A stretch of DNA of 64,000 nt, taken from contig NC_089542.1 of NCBI RefSeq assembly GCF_040115645.1, positions 6,696,001 to 6,760,000 on the forward strand, given 5' to 3'. Positions 23,293 to 34,498 of the stretch are shown piece after piece; position 1 is the stretch's first letter, and each line of letters begins with the position of its first letter. This DNA is from Euwallacea fornicatus. Taxonomy: Eukaryota; Arthropoda; Insecta; Coleoptera; Curculionidae. The position numbers were made by a program, and so were the translations under genes. The notes beneath the pieces were generated by a model. It searched no databases. It worked only from the letters and a program-made list of their open reading frames with translations, and was not told the origin of the DNA.

Positions 23293-26200
23293 TCCATGGG
23301 AATATTACTTTCGGGCATCTTTCGTAAACTCTCATGTGCATATTTATATGTTCGATTGTTACTTAACGATTTCAAAGCATACCGATCGCCTTCTAATACT
23401 TCAGTTATTAAGAAAGGCCCTTTGAATTTTGGGTCAAGTTTTGTCTGGTGTCTTTCCTCGTTTTTGAGTAAAACAAAATCCCCAACTTTATGTCTAATTA
23501 TTTTTGCCCTTACCCGATCAAATCTTAGCTTATCATAATCGGCTACATTCTTCATGGCTTTTACTGCCCTATTCCTAAGTTCCTCAATGTTACAGGTTAA
23601 ATTATCATTGTCTACACTATCTACTACTAATCCTAACGGTCGAGCAACCCTTCCAACTAATAATTCCAAAGGAGTAGCCTTTATAGAACGATGGATCGTG
23701 CAATTCAAAGCCAATTGGATGTCTTCCAGCGCGTCTTGCCAAGACCTATCACTAGTTTCAATAGCCGTCATCATATTTTTGAGCGTACTCATAACCCTTT
23801 CTACTTGCCCATTAGCCCTACTAGTACCAGTTGCTACCAAGTGTAATTTTATACTTTGCAAGGAACAAAATTCACGAAATTCCTTACTCGAGAAACACCT
23901 TCCCTGATCAGCAATTATTCGCACCGGTACACCAAACAGCGAAATAGCAAATTTTATAGCTTTGATACAACTACTAGAATCAATTTTTAAGGTGTGGTAT
24001 AGAAGGGTATATTTGGTGAACGCATCTACTGCAACTATTACATATTCTTTCAGGTCACTCTTCCCACTTAATTTTCCCGTTATATCCAGGTGTATAGTAT
24101 GCCACGGAATTGCTACTTTTGGGATAGGATGAAGTTCTGACTGAATTTTCCCTGTACTTGATTTCGATAATTTGCATGTGATGCAGTTATCGACGAATTT
24201 ACGCACATACTTTGTCATGTGTTCGAACCAATAATGCTCGTAAACTTTGTCCAGAGTTTTGTCCCAGCCCAAATGCATAATCGATTCGTGTACCTGGTTG
24301 ATCACAGACCATCTAAAAGCGCGAGGAATGATAGGTAGACACCTACTTCTTCCATTTCGTTGAATTTTCCGATGTACTATTCCTGTCCTTATTTCATAAG
24401 TTTTTGCAATAGTTTCAGGTAATTCATTATTTTGAATCTTAGATACTAACGCTACTAGTTCTCCATCTTTACGCTGTTCCGCTAGCAACCAGTTACTCGA
24501 AATTTTAGCAAGATTTACCCGTTTCTCTACTACCCTACTATGAGATCTCTCCGGACGATTCTGATTTATCGGAACTTGGTTTCGGGAAAAGAAATCAGCA
24601 TGAGCCATTCGTTTTCCTTCCCTATATTCGATATCAAAATCATACGCTTGCAAGAATGCCCACCATCGATGTACTCTAGGTGTCAAATCGAGCTTGTTTC
24701 GCGAAGATTTTAGTGAATTACAATCGGTAAATACAGTAAATCGTCGTCCTTGCAAATAGTGCCTGAAATGTTTAATAGCGTTCACTACCGCCAAAGTCTC
24801 TAATTCGTAAGAATGATATTTAGATTCCGTGTTTGAGGTCCTCTTACTAAAATATTCTACAACTCGCGGTAAACTGTCTACTTTTTGTATAAGTATTGCC
24901 CCATAACCATCTGCACTTGCATCCGTATACAATTCAATAGAATATTGTGGATCAAATATCATCAAAACAGGTTCGTTAGTCAACAATGAAATCACTTGTT
25001 TGCGAATAGATTCATGTTCAGGCTTCCACTGGAAGTCCTTTTTACACGAAGTCATTTGATAAAGAGATTTCATCATCTGTGAGAATTTAGGGATAAATTT
25101 TCTGAAATACGAAGATAATCCGATGAATTGTCTTAACTGGGTGACGGTTTGTGGCGGTGGCAAGGAGGTCAAAGCTTGAATTTTCCTCGCGTTTGGCCGG
25201 ACTTCGCCATTACTGACTTCATAACCCAAATATTGGACAGTACTTTTGAGAAAAGAGCATTTTTTTATATTGAAAGAAAATCCGGCTTTTGTGAATCTTT
25301 CTAATACTGTTCTCATCCGTGCGATTGATTCATCCACTGTTGTTCCCAAAATCATGATATCATCCATGTACACTACGACATATGAATATGCTAGATCTCC
25401 CAGCGCATTTATCACAGCTCGTTGAAAAACAGCCGGAGCATTTTTTAAGCCAAAAGGCATAGCTAACCACTCATACTGACCCTCCGGAGTAACAAAAGCC
25501 GTTCGTTCAATTGAATCTTCGTGCACAGGAATCTGATGAAACCCGCTCGCCATGTCCAGACACGTAAAGTATTTTGAGCCAGATAACCTAGCGATCTGCT
25601 CAGAAATAAGCGGTAATGGGAATTTGTCAGAAACCGTATTCGCATTTAATTCGCGGTAATCTACACATAGACGGTGCGAGCCGTCTTTCTTTTTGACAAG
25701 CAACATTGGGCTCGAAAATGGGGAACAACTAGGCCGAATTACACCTGCTTCTAGTAGTTCGTCAATTCTATTCCTAACTATCTGTTTTTCGTCTGGACTG
25801 AGGCGGTACGCCCTTCTCTGCACAGTTTTATTAGAATCGACTAGCCGAATTTTCAATTTTCCAGTCGACACTCGTGTACGCGGAATCTGCTTAATAAAAT
25901 AATCAGAAAATTCTGATAATACGCTTATTAAGAAGGATCTGTCTTTGCCAGTAACATCGGTTTCTATTTCGTTCAAATCAAATTTGTCACTGTTTACTTT
26001 CGCTACACATGCACTAACGGATAAAGATGTAAAAAGATCAACCCTATCATTTGTCATGGCAACGTTAAAACCTTGGCTAAGAATTTCACGACCAATCATT
26101 ATATTACAATTCAAGTATGTGTCTGGTATTACGTGAAACAAAATTTCAATTAAAATTCCATTTATAATTACTTCAGCTCGAATCTGAATTGTACTAAATA

Positions 26201-27314
26201 CAGTAGCATTACCTATGCCCTTTAGCGTTACTACTTTATCAAATCTTTTACCATGGAATTTACTAGCTACTTTTTCTACCATCAATGAACAATCTGCCCC
26301 AGAATCAAAATAAAAATGATACGTCTCACCCGAATGAATCAAAGTGCCAGTTGGTCCAGAGATATGACACATATTGACCCGCTTCACATTGGCCTCTTTC
26401 TTTCCAGAAGATGTTGATGCCCTCGCTTCATGGTTAGTACATCTTGTCGAGATGTGTCCAACCTCACCGCATTTAAAGCAAGTCACTGAGTCTTTGTGAT
26501 TGAAATTTGTTGATATCCTTGTATCCGAACCATTTCTTTCTTGCCTTTTGAAACGGCAGTCGGCGATTTTGTGGCCAAGTTTTCCACAACGATGGCACCT
26601 GACGCTTATTACTTTGGGTTTTTTTGAATCTATCTCCGTCGATAGTTCGGGTATTTTCCGTTTTCCATACGAAAAGGCTTTCAGTTCTTGTTGCAACTGT
26701 GTTCTCGTCGTAATTTTTGTAGTAAATAGTGTACGTTGCAATCGTCCATCAAACTTTGCCATATGGGTCAGCACTGTGGCTATTGCGATTTCTTCGGTCG
26801 TCATGGATTTCCATCTAGTCATTAACGAATTCATCAAGCGTGTTCCATATATCGATAGACATTCTCCTTCTTTCGGTTTACTATTCAGGATAGCTGTCAA
26901 CTTGGCAGCCGGTGTTTCAGCGCCTTCAAAACGTTCAATGAATAGGTCCTTAAATTGTGACCAAGTGATGCCCGAAAAACAAATTTCAGGGAGCCATTGA
27001 GACGCACTTCCTTCCAGGGCTTTACTAAGTGTAATTATCAGATTACTTCCCTCCAATGGATTTTCTCCCATACACATGTCCACTGCTGCACACCAGGCTA
27101 GTGGTTCGGCTCCAAACTTTTCCGGGTCAAACTTAGGTAGAGTCACATTCGCGTTGTTTTTCACCGGTTGCGCGGCTTTCATCGCGTTGATTAACTGCAA
27201 CGTATTTTCTTTTTGTGCGTCTAATAAACTACGCCACTGTTCTTGAGAAATCACTAGATGCGCGTCCGATCCCACTTCTGATGTCGGGGAAACGTTAGGA
27301 ATATTCTCCATCAT
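23124..27314 (-). CDS. Gag-pol polyprotein of a Ty3/gypsy retrotransposon
   Basis: One open frame of 1396 residues. Residues 1-235 are gag-like. Two CCHC zinc knuckles follow (CHRCGKLGHKIADC, about 240-253, and CFKCGEVGHISTRC, about 279-292). The protease active site is FDSGAD (about 336-341). Reverse transcriptase covers about 500-715 with KKDGSHRLCVDYRELN and the catalytic YMDD at 649-652. RNase H follows, with LYTDASADG (about 795) and FTDCNSL. Integrase has a zinc domain (H1009/H1014 with CITC 1044-1047), then the catalytic core with HLDITG and ADQGRC, and Glu1172 in GQVERVM. Near 1278-1300 is VGDFVLLKN, a chromatin-side C-terminal block. The protein ends with six 9-residue repeats (1343-1396). 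No internal stop or frameshift was seen, so it is probably functional. The start ATG is inside the 5' LTR; the next Met is at 45. Confidence 0.93.
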   Translation of the reverse strand: MMENIPNVSPTSEVGSDAHLVISQEQWRSLLDAQKENTLQLINAMKAAQPVKNNANVTLPKFDPEKFGAEPLAWCAAVDMCMGENPLEGSNLIITLSKALEGSASQWLPEICFSGITWSQFKDLFIERFEGAETPAAKLTAILNSKPKEGECLSIYGTRLMNSLMTRWKSMTTEEIAIATVLTHMAKFDGRLQRTLFTTKITTRTQLQQELKAFSYGKRKIPELSTEIDSKKPKVISVRCHRCGKLGHKIADCRFKRQERNGSDTRISTNFNHKDSVTCFKCGEVGHISTRCTNHEARASTSSGKKEANVKRVNMCHISGPTGTLIHSGETYHFYFDSGADCSLMVEKVASKFHGKRFDKVVTLKGIGNATVFSTIQIRAEVIINGILIEILFHVIPDTYLNCNIMIGREILSQGFNVAMTNDRVDLFTSLSVSACVAKVNSDKFDLNEIETDVTGKDRSFLISVLSEFSDYFIKQIPRTRVSTGKLKIRLVDSNKTVQRRAYRLSPDEKQIVRNRIDELLEAGVIRPSCSPFSSPMLLVKKKDGSHRLCVDYRELNANTVSDKFPLPLISEQIARLSGSKYFTCLDMASGFHQIPVHEDSIERTAFVTPEGQYEWLAMPFGLKNAPAVFQRAVINALGDLAYSYVVVYMDDIMILGTTVDESIARMRTVLERFTKAGFSFNIKKCSFLKSTVQYLGYEVSNGEVRPNARKIQALTSLPPPQTVTQLRQFIGLSSYFRKFIPKFSQMMKSLYQMTSCKKDFQWKPEHESIRKQVISLLTNEPVLMIFDPQYSIELYTDASADGYGAILIQKVDSLPRVVEYFSKRTSNTESKYHSYELETLAVVNAIKHFRHYLQGRRFTVFTDCNSLKSSRNKLDLTPRVHRWWAFLQAYDFDIEYREGKRMAHADFFSRNQVPINQNRPERSHSRVVEKRVNLAKISSNWLLAEQRKDGELVALVSKIQNNELPETIAKTYEIRTGIVHRKIQRNGRSRCLPIIPRAFRWSVINQVHESIMHLGWDKTLDKVYEHYWFEHMTKYVRKFVDNCITCKLSKSSTGKIQSELHPIPKVAIPWHTIHLDITGKLSGKSDLKEYVIVAVDAFTKYTLLYHTLKIDSSSCIKAIKFAISLFGVPVRIIADQGRCFSSKEFREFCSLQSIKLHLVATGTSRANGQVERVMSTLKNMMTAIETSDRSWQDALEDIQLALNCTIHRSIKATPLELLVGRVARPLGLVVDSVDNDNLTCNIEELRNRAVKAMKNVADYDKLRFDRVRAKIIRHKVGDFVLLKNEERHQTKLDPKFKGPFLITEVLEGDRYALKSLSNNRTYKYAHESLRKMPESNIPMEFENVERDVSGENVERDVSGENVERDVSGENVERDVSVENVERDVSEENVERDVSE
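27269..27281 (-). promoter_or_regulatory. Putative primer-binding site (tRNA-Leu-like), offset from the tRNA 3' end
   Basis: Directly after the 5' LTR the minus strand reads TCAGAAGTGGGAT. This complements the ...ATCCCACTTCTGA stretch near the 3' end of eukaryotic tRNA-Leu, but skips the final CACCA. If used, priming would begin about five bases inside the tRNA. The site also lies inside the coding frame. Confidence 0.5.
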
Positions 27315-27642
27315 TGATAATTTTGATGTTTTATTAAGTAAATTGATAGTAAGGCAAGGCTAACGAATTCACCACTACTCGACCGCAACCTTTCCCTTCT
27401 TTTCAATTACTGCCTTCTTCACAGTTCCCATCCCCCGTGGTCCTCTTGACTTAAGGGATGGTACCTGTTCGTCCTAGTTTTCCCACGGACCGAAACTGCA
27501 CACATGGCCCTTAATTGCGTCGGTAATGGTGACCTCGTTCGACAGTGCTTTATCTCCACGATAAACCTGTCAACCTGCTCTTCAGCCTTATTGCTAACTC
27601 AAATTTTACATTTAAAACTTAAGAACTAATAAATCTCCGACA
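27282..27642 (-). repeat. 5' LTR of the retrotransposon
   Basis: 361 bp with the same ends and sequence as 22420-22780. It contains the first ATG of the gag-pol frame, 33 bases before its inner edge (27314). No clear TATA box was seen. Confidence 0.95.
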
Positions 27643-27827
27643 TATACAAAATTTTGTCCAATTATGACACTTCTATCCGAAAATAAAAAAACAATTAAAA
27701 ATGAAATTTCGACGGCCTCTAGTTCTTAAACGAAAACCGTATGGACCTACATTCATAGGAATTTTTGCGAAAAAATCAGTTAAAGATTCTTTCCTTGAAA
27801 TAAATAGATGTACTTAATTAACACCCC

Positions 27828-27828
<1 letters not shown>

Positions 27829-27888
<60 letters not shown>
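27829..27888. repeat. TA microsatellite
   Basis: About 30 uninterrupted TA units at the outer edge of the right arm of the split inverted-repeat element. The left arm has only a short tatatata at the matching place (21771-21780). Confidence 0.95.
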
Positions 27889-27891
<3 letters not shown>

Positions 27892-30800
27892 CTGAATATG
27901 AACATAAACCTAAAAAGAGAGCTATGAGATCGGTTATATTTAAAAATAATGTGTTAAACTTGAGATTTTGTTGGTAGTTATAGGAAATCTGTAAGTGTCA
28001 TTTTCTGCCTCTTCAAGATTAACGTAAAGCAGTTACTATTAAATCTAAAATTTTCTTACTGAATGCATCGCTTGAAGTAATATTTAATTAAAATCTAAAA
28101 ATTTATTTCCGAATACGAAGAACCGAAATTTTTTTTTTTTTAATTCTTTATAGAAAAACAATATAGGCGCTAGAAATATTATGTATAGTTTGTGGTTCAG
28201 ATCTTTGCGTGTGTATCGAATTAGATAGCACGTACATATATGTCTGGGGTGTATGGGTGGGAAAGTATTATTTAAATTTATCTACAGCCTGTACTAACTA
28301 GTCAAAATCGATAATAGGACTATATACGAGTTGAACAAAGGTGGTGGTATGAACGTATGTCTTTGAGTTAGTCGTCTTTTACAATTCTAATACAATCAGA
28401 TGCGTGACAATATATGTTAATGATTTCACCGTGTTGCAATATATCTATAAACAGTTTTCGTGATTTCAATTTTATTTTTCTGGTGTTTAATTTATAAATT
28501 AATAGCTCTTTATCTCCTCATTCTTTACCTGCCTTTCATATACCACCTCTTTTTTATTTCGATCAAAAAACGTAAAATGTTTGATATGCCGTTGATCATA
28601 TATTATATTGATCTTGAATTGATTTGATGTATATGATTCGTATATGTATCGAAACTATAAATTATACAGAAATTTATTAGCAATAAATTGCTTTTTTATT
28701 GTCAAGTAATAAACCAGAACTGATACAAAAGAAATGTTTAATGGGCGACTAATTTGAAAATTGAGAAATATATAAATAAAAATATTTCATTAAATTTAAA
28801 AAATGTTCAGACTTCAGGAGAGAATTTCTTAAGGAACCGAGAACTGAGCATTCTCAGTTAACTTCGAGGATTTTTTACTAAATAAGAAACTTTTCATCTC
28901 GAGAGAATAAAAGCTGTCTGCGATAGGGTAACAGAGGAATAGAGGGATCTTCTACAGAAGAGGAGACGAAGGTAATTTAATCATTTGAGCTGATTTTAGC
29001 TAAAAGATTATTAACCGCGATTCACCTCAACTTCCACTTGAATTAAAAATTTAGTAATTTTAATTAACCTAACTAATCCACTGGTTATTATTTTGTTTTG
29101 TTTTTGAAGTTTTTGGAATTTCGGGAAATATGTTGGATATTTTTTGTGTTATATTTGCAAATATTCAGCTCGGCGATTCCAAATACAGAAAAAAAACAGC
29201 GACAAGAGAATTTGTAATGTTAATGAAGATTTTTAGTTTTATCCTTTATTAAATGTTTCCATTAAATCCTCAAATATCCTGTATATATACAAAGTATTGG
29301 AAGACACTAACTTCAACTTCCGTGGACTTTATCGAAAAGTAACTAGAAATGTGTAAAAATACCAAAAGATAAAATTTGGTGTACTCACCTAAAAACAGTT
29401 ATCTGATAAATATGTATGAAACAAAAGAAAATATTATTTTTTTAATAATATTATTTCTAATTAGATTTTCTAGAAGAAAAAAATTGTTTACTTTTTTCCG
29501 AGATCGACGTATTTTAGACAAAAAGAATTATTTTTTAAATAATATATAACTTGGAACAGTAACATTTTTTCACATATTTACATAGTAAGAATCTTTTACG
29601 GTGACAGTTTCATTGTATTGATTGTTACTTACATGTTTTTTATCCACTTTATAATTCAAAGTTGTACTACAAAAACATAAAAATGTATTTTTTCGTTAGT
29701 TTTTTGCTTTATTATGTTAATTAGCAATTTTGTAGGTACGTCGAAACGTCTCTTTCAGCGTGTACAATATTTTCATTACATAAAGTGACAATTATTACAA
29801 TGAAAGTATTACCATGAAAGATGCCTAGTATGGGAGAATGTTAAAACTCTCACCAATAGGTTATATAAAAAATAATTATTTCTGCCTAAACTATGCAGAA
29901 TTTGACAAAACCTGAGAACTTTTTTCTCCAAAAAAGACTAATTCATTAAAAAATAATATTATTTATTTGATAATTCAAAGGAATAAAAAAAATCTCTTAA
30001 GGTTAGTTAGAAAACTACCTTTACTTATAAATTATTATTATGAAACTTATGGTAGTTAAGATTTTTATGGTATGATTATAACCTAGAAATTTCGTTCCAT
30101 TATCTTAATCAGAAAGTTATTTTAAAAAATATCCTAATGAGAGAATCCTCTTGGGAGGCTTTATCTGAGCATCAGCACTTCGTCGGATCAATGTTTTCAG
30201 AAGCTTTTTTACTATTTTTGCTGTACCTTCACCTCCTTAACTTTTGTACCAAACTTTTTCTAACACCCTGTAGATCATATGTTGACCCTGGATAAACGTC
30301 AGCATTTAGAAGTGAGATATTTGACGAATTCGGACCGACTTGAAAAAGATATTTTTGGACTTTTGTCGACCCAAGCTGATTTTTTACATCGTAATTATGA
30401 TTTTTTGTTGACACTCTTTGGGATTTGTATTAAACAAAAAAATTATATATTTTTCCATTAATATCATATATGGTAAATGTCCTTTGAATATCGTTTTCTC
30501 CGGTGTTTGCAGCAATTTTCAAATTAATTAGTGCGGTGCTTCAACTTCTTTTAACATCGGAAATCTACATACATCTGGATTTTCGAGAGTTACAAGAAAG
30601 AGAAAATCTCAAATCACTTATAATCAGCCTAATAAAGGGAGAAGAACGTCCATATATTCATAAGAGAGCGTTCCATTGCCTTTAATGGTCTCCACATTTA
30701 AGTGAGTTGATATATCAAACAATAGGGAGATGTCGAGACGTTCCATTCGAAATTTCTTAGCTTCACATAATGACGAATGAAAGTCCTAATCATAAACGTC

Positions 30801-32837
30801 AATATCCAGATGGAAAACTGTTAATATATCATTCATAGACACTATTTTCTGCTATAGGTATAATATACAATTTGGAGTTAAAAAATTCATTAGCAAATAA
30901 CAAGCAAACGTCGCTTTTCCCATGGAAATAATGGAGACTTTTAATGTTACGAAGCGGCGAGTTACGTTGGAAACAATAGAAAATTCTCTTTCTTCTAAAT
31001 TAAAAAGGTCTTTAGAAAGTTCTGAAATATTAGCAGACGGGGGTTATGAATAAAGTTTATCGATTGTCGTGAACGCCAGAGGCCTCAGATTCCTATGCCA
31101 TTATACTCACTAATGAAAGTGATCTAGATGAAACAGCTTATCACATTCGAATCTAAAACGAAGTAGACAACACGCTGCGTCTTCATATCATGAGATGAGA
31201 CGCAAAAACTCTCGCTGTAAACAGGATTAAGTCAATAAGTCACTTCGGCATAAGTTTTATGGTCTTAATCCCACCTGTATTCACCATCATCGTTCTCACA
31301 ATGTAATGGGCCTGATTTATTGGCCAAATCCTCTAATCTAGCAAGATTAATTGATTTCTAAAAACACGCAGGTACCGTACGTTTTGATGGAACTGATCCT
31401 CTTCAATGGGGATTAGTTACTCGCGTCCCACCATGTAATATTAGATATGAAGTCGTTAAGGATTTTCCATATTTGTACGTCTTACTTTAATGGCTGTCAG
31501 ATTATGGCTGTAAACCAAAAAAAAAATCTATTTATTAAGGAAGTTTGTAGTCCCCTGCATTTTCCCTCTTTAACGGCTAGTTTTTGATATCGATCTTAGC
31601 TTAAGGGTGGAAAATAAAAAAAGTCCATCAAGGAAAGTTTACGGCCTTCTAGGTTAACCCTGAAAAATGCAAGAAACCCATTAATACACCCCACAAAACA
31701 TTAATTAAATTTAATACAGCCCTTAAAATTTTAATAATGCCGAAAATAGCGTGGGGCCCTCGTCGGGCTTGGGAACCGTTATAAAACTTTGAAGGAGCGT
31801 CTGGTGAAGCCCCCACAATTTGGCCCGAGATAACCTTATAAATTACAAGTTTGACTTTGTAAAACACCTAAATATGCACTTATTTTTTGTCGAAGCTACC
31901 GCATAACTTCCGTGGGAGACGATTAAAATGAAACTGTTAGTCATGAGAGAGATATGTATCTGCATTTATCATTTTCCGCATATTTTTGCATATGCGAATG
32001 TATCATTAAAGAAACGCTTATCAGTTAATCGTTCTCGTTATCAAGGCTTATTAAATTATCTAATTGCGTGGGTCTTCGGAAATCGCAGTCCATTAACCAG
32101 TCGTAATGGAAAAGTTGTCTGCGTTGGGTAATGATGGCTAAGTTTCGTTTATAATGACCAAAAAATGTTTGGGGAAAAATTGAGAGAAATGGGATTGCTC
32201 CTTGGCAAAATGGTGAATGGATACAGAAAGTTTCCGACGCGAGTTAATCAAGAGAGAAACGGGGAGTACAAAAGTACGTTGAACTTCGTCTTAACGAGAA
32301 AATCATGTTTATGTTTCCGTTAAATAACCTGTGTAATTGTGAATATAAAAGGCGAGTTTTTACAGAATCTCTGTTAGAAGAAATTACATCGTCTATTTCC
32401 TATATTACGAGACGACTTTCCTCTTCAGGCATCTTCTATACTATTTTGATGTTGATAAATGCTTTTTCAAGGGACGAGCCAACACTTTGCTTCTAACTGC
32501 TTCTTTCAGAAACTTAAGGAAAATTTCTTTCAAAAATACCTGTGGTTTTGATCTTTGCATCTTTCTTATGTTAAAAACATGTTTTCAAAAGGTCATTCAC
32601 GTTTATCTCCAATGGTTTTGTATTTTTAAGACGTTCGAAATTGGTTGAGAATGGGTATTTTGGGCCTCTAAACGACTTTTCATCTAAAGCGTAGTTTCCA
32701 AGAGCGCAGTCTGTATGGTGTATATAGATATTTTACAAATACAGTTGGAAGAAGGGAAGGAGGCAATTTTTAACGTATTTGTTTTAAGAAATATACATAT
32801 ATGCGTAAAATAAGTTTATACTTTGCAGAGAACACTA
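27889..32837. other. AT-rich stretch without recognised gene
   Basis: Very AT-rich, with short frames only. A transposon-like terminus (ctaacaccctgtaga) is visible at about 30259-30273 but I could not find its partner. A plus-strand frame at about 30928-31050 (MEIMETFNVTKRR) and loosely coding-like text to 31480 are not identifiable. Confidence 0.4.
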
Positions 32838-34072
32838 TACACTCTGAGCCAAAAAACGATAAAAGACATGGGATCCTCCCCTCCACCCCCAACAAAGGGT
32901 AATGAATACTAAATCGCTTAAATTAGAAAAAAGTTGCGTAATGTAAAGTAAATTAATCTGTTTTTATATCGGTTAAATTCCGAATGGTCGCGAAGATATC
33001 CGGAAAAAACGAATTTGGCGGTTCTCAACAAAAAACTCTGATATAGTTACAGTTGGAGGAATTAATATTTTTAAAACAGTTCTAAGCAATATTGCCCGTT
33101 TTCTTGTCAAATCTTTACTTTTAGAAATAAATTGTTGAACTTTTAATTTTCATATAGTCGCAATATCGAATATTTACATTTTTAAAATCATCATAAATTT
33201 CCTTTTCTAGCCATGTATGATATAAGGTGCTTTTCTCAGAGACTCTATGGGTTCTTGAATTATTAAAACACTTTTTGATAAGTTGACCATAATTTTGACT
33301 GATAGAGTTGGTACACGTTAAATGAATGAATACCATAGAAACGGCAAAATTATTTTAAAGTTATAAAAAGTTAAATTTGGTTGATGTAAATATAATTAAT
33401 GCACAAAATTGCCTCTCCAATGAAAATAAATTTTATATGTTGTCATGCTACATATTATGTCACAGAGATTGTGTAGACGCTGAACATATGCGTGTAGTTA
33501 AATCAGTTCTCAGAAGGAAAACAACCTGGAAAATCCATATTTAGGAGACTGGTGTTTAATTTGAAGGAATATGGTTTGCTTAAAGCGTTTATTTATTTAT
33601 CATCTACCACTGCTATAAGCCATAATCATTGTCGACTTATTAAAAATGTTTTAATGGCCGTAACTCATAGAGTTTCTGAGAAAAATACCAAATGTAATAC
33701 GAGGCTGAAAAGGGAATTTTGTGGCGATTTAAAAAAATTAAATATTCGATCTTGCGCCTATATGAAAATCAAAGTTAGGGACTTAACAAGAAAACTGGAA
33801 ACACTGGTTAGAAGTTTTCAAAAAAGTGTCTTCAATAATGGAAAAACTTTCAATCCTCTTATTGCAACCGTATAAGAATTACATATTTCAAAAATCGAAA
33901 ATCGCCAAATACATTTCTTTCTTGATACATAACCATTCGGAATTTAGCCAGTATGAAAACAAATTATCAATTTACTTTAAATGGCGCAACTTTTTCCCAA
34001 TTTAAGCGATTTTGTATCTATTACCGTTCTCGAGATCCCCATTCTCTTCATTCTTATCTGGGACATATTGTA
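32838..34072. mobile_element. Long-inverted-repeat element, copy 4
   Basis: Left arm about 32838-33350 and right arm about 33570-34072 are inverted copies. Shared blocks include aaatcgcttaaatt, aaattccgaatggt, atatcgaatattta versus gatcgaatattta, and tctcagaRactctatg. Ends read tacactctgagcc and, inward, tacaatatgtccc. Arms are about 500 bp and the loop about 220 bp. A transposase tail in the loop is possible but not clear. Confidence 0.82.
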
Positions 34073-34498
34073 TATGTTCTTGCTCTTTATAAACTACATT
34101 ACGTAAAGTAAATGTGTATTGAAATTGTCCAATTACCTTATCTCCAGTCAAAGATTTGTTTGAAACTCGTTACGAATTTTAATGCTTTCTAAAAAAGTAA
34201 TAAAATAGCTTTCCTTGCTATTTTAGTCTTTCCTTCACTAACGAAACTGTACTTAAAAAAGAAATTTTCGGATTAAAACCGCACTGCAATTTTTATTATA
34301 TATAATGGAACTATATCCTATCGCTTTCCTGGACATCTAAAATACCTTTATAACGATTTTGATGGTCCCCAGCTTGTTAAAAAAGAAGTAATTTCATTTT
34401 GCCTTCTCTGCTCGCAAAAACAGTCTATAATGTAGGAGGATAATTCCAGAAATATCCGACTTATCACTTAAGGAAAAAAATGTTTAGAAAATATTACA

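Larger units (their letters stand above)
22420..27642 (-). mobile_element. Ty3/gypsy LTR retrotransposon (Mdg3-like), apparently complete
   Basis: The element spans 5223 bp from TGTCGG to CCGACA and is flanked by the 4-bp direct repeat tata (22416-22419 and 27643-27646). Both 361-bp LTRs look identical by eye. A single minus-strand gag-pol frame lies between them, in the order protease, reverse transcriptase, RNase H, integrase, as in Ty3/gypsy. There is no env frame. The single fused frame and motifs such as TSRANGQVERVM in integrase suggest the Mdg3/blastopia/micropia side of the group. That subgroup placement is inference. Confidence 0.93.
21870..27830. mobile_element. Long-inverted-repeat element split by an LTR retrotransposon
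   Basis: About 21870-22055 is the inverted counterpart of 27647-27830. Both hold tcctatgaat, cgtttaagaactag and cgtcgaaattt, and both outer ends look like TIR termini (acagggtatt and, inward, acggggtgtt). Weaker similarity continues outward on both sides (gagatcRgtta). Removing the LTR element at 22420-27642 and one tata duplication leaves an element of about 0.73 kb. Its left part (22080-22250) carries a degenerate transposase end related to 20536-20770. Confidence 0.72.

Noticed and set aside
23092..23538. Plus-strand frame through the 27-bp repeats (Ser/Thr-Leu repeats)
   Set aside because: It is the antisense shadow of the gag-pol C-terminal repeat.
30928..31480. Possible piggyBac-like remnant (text such as MEIMETFNVTKRR, TNESDLDE, GTVRFDGTD)
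   Set aside because: The blocks are in different frames and none of the piggyBac catalytic motifs is clear, so the resemblance may be chance.
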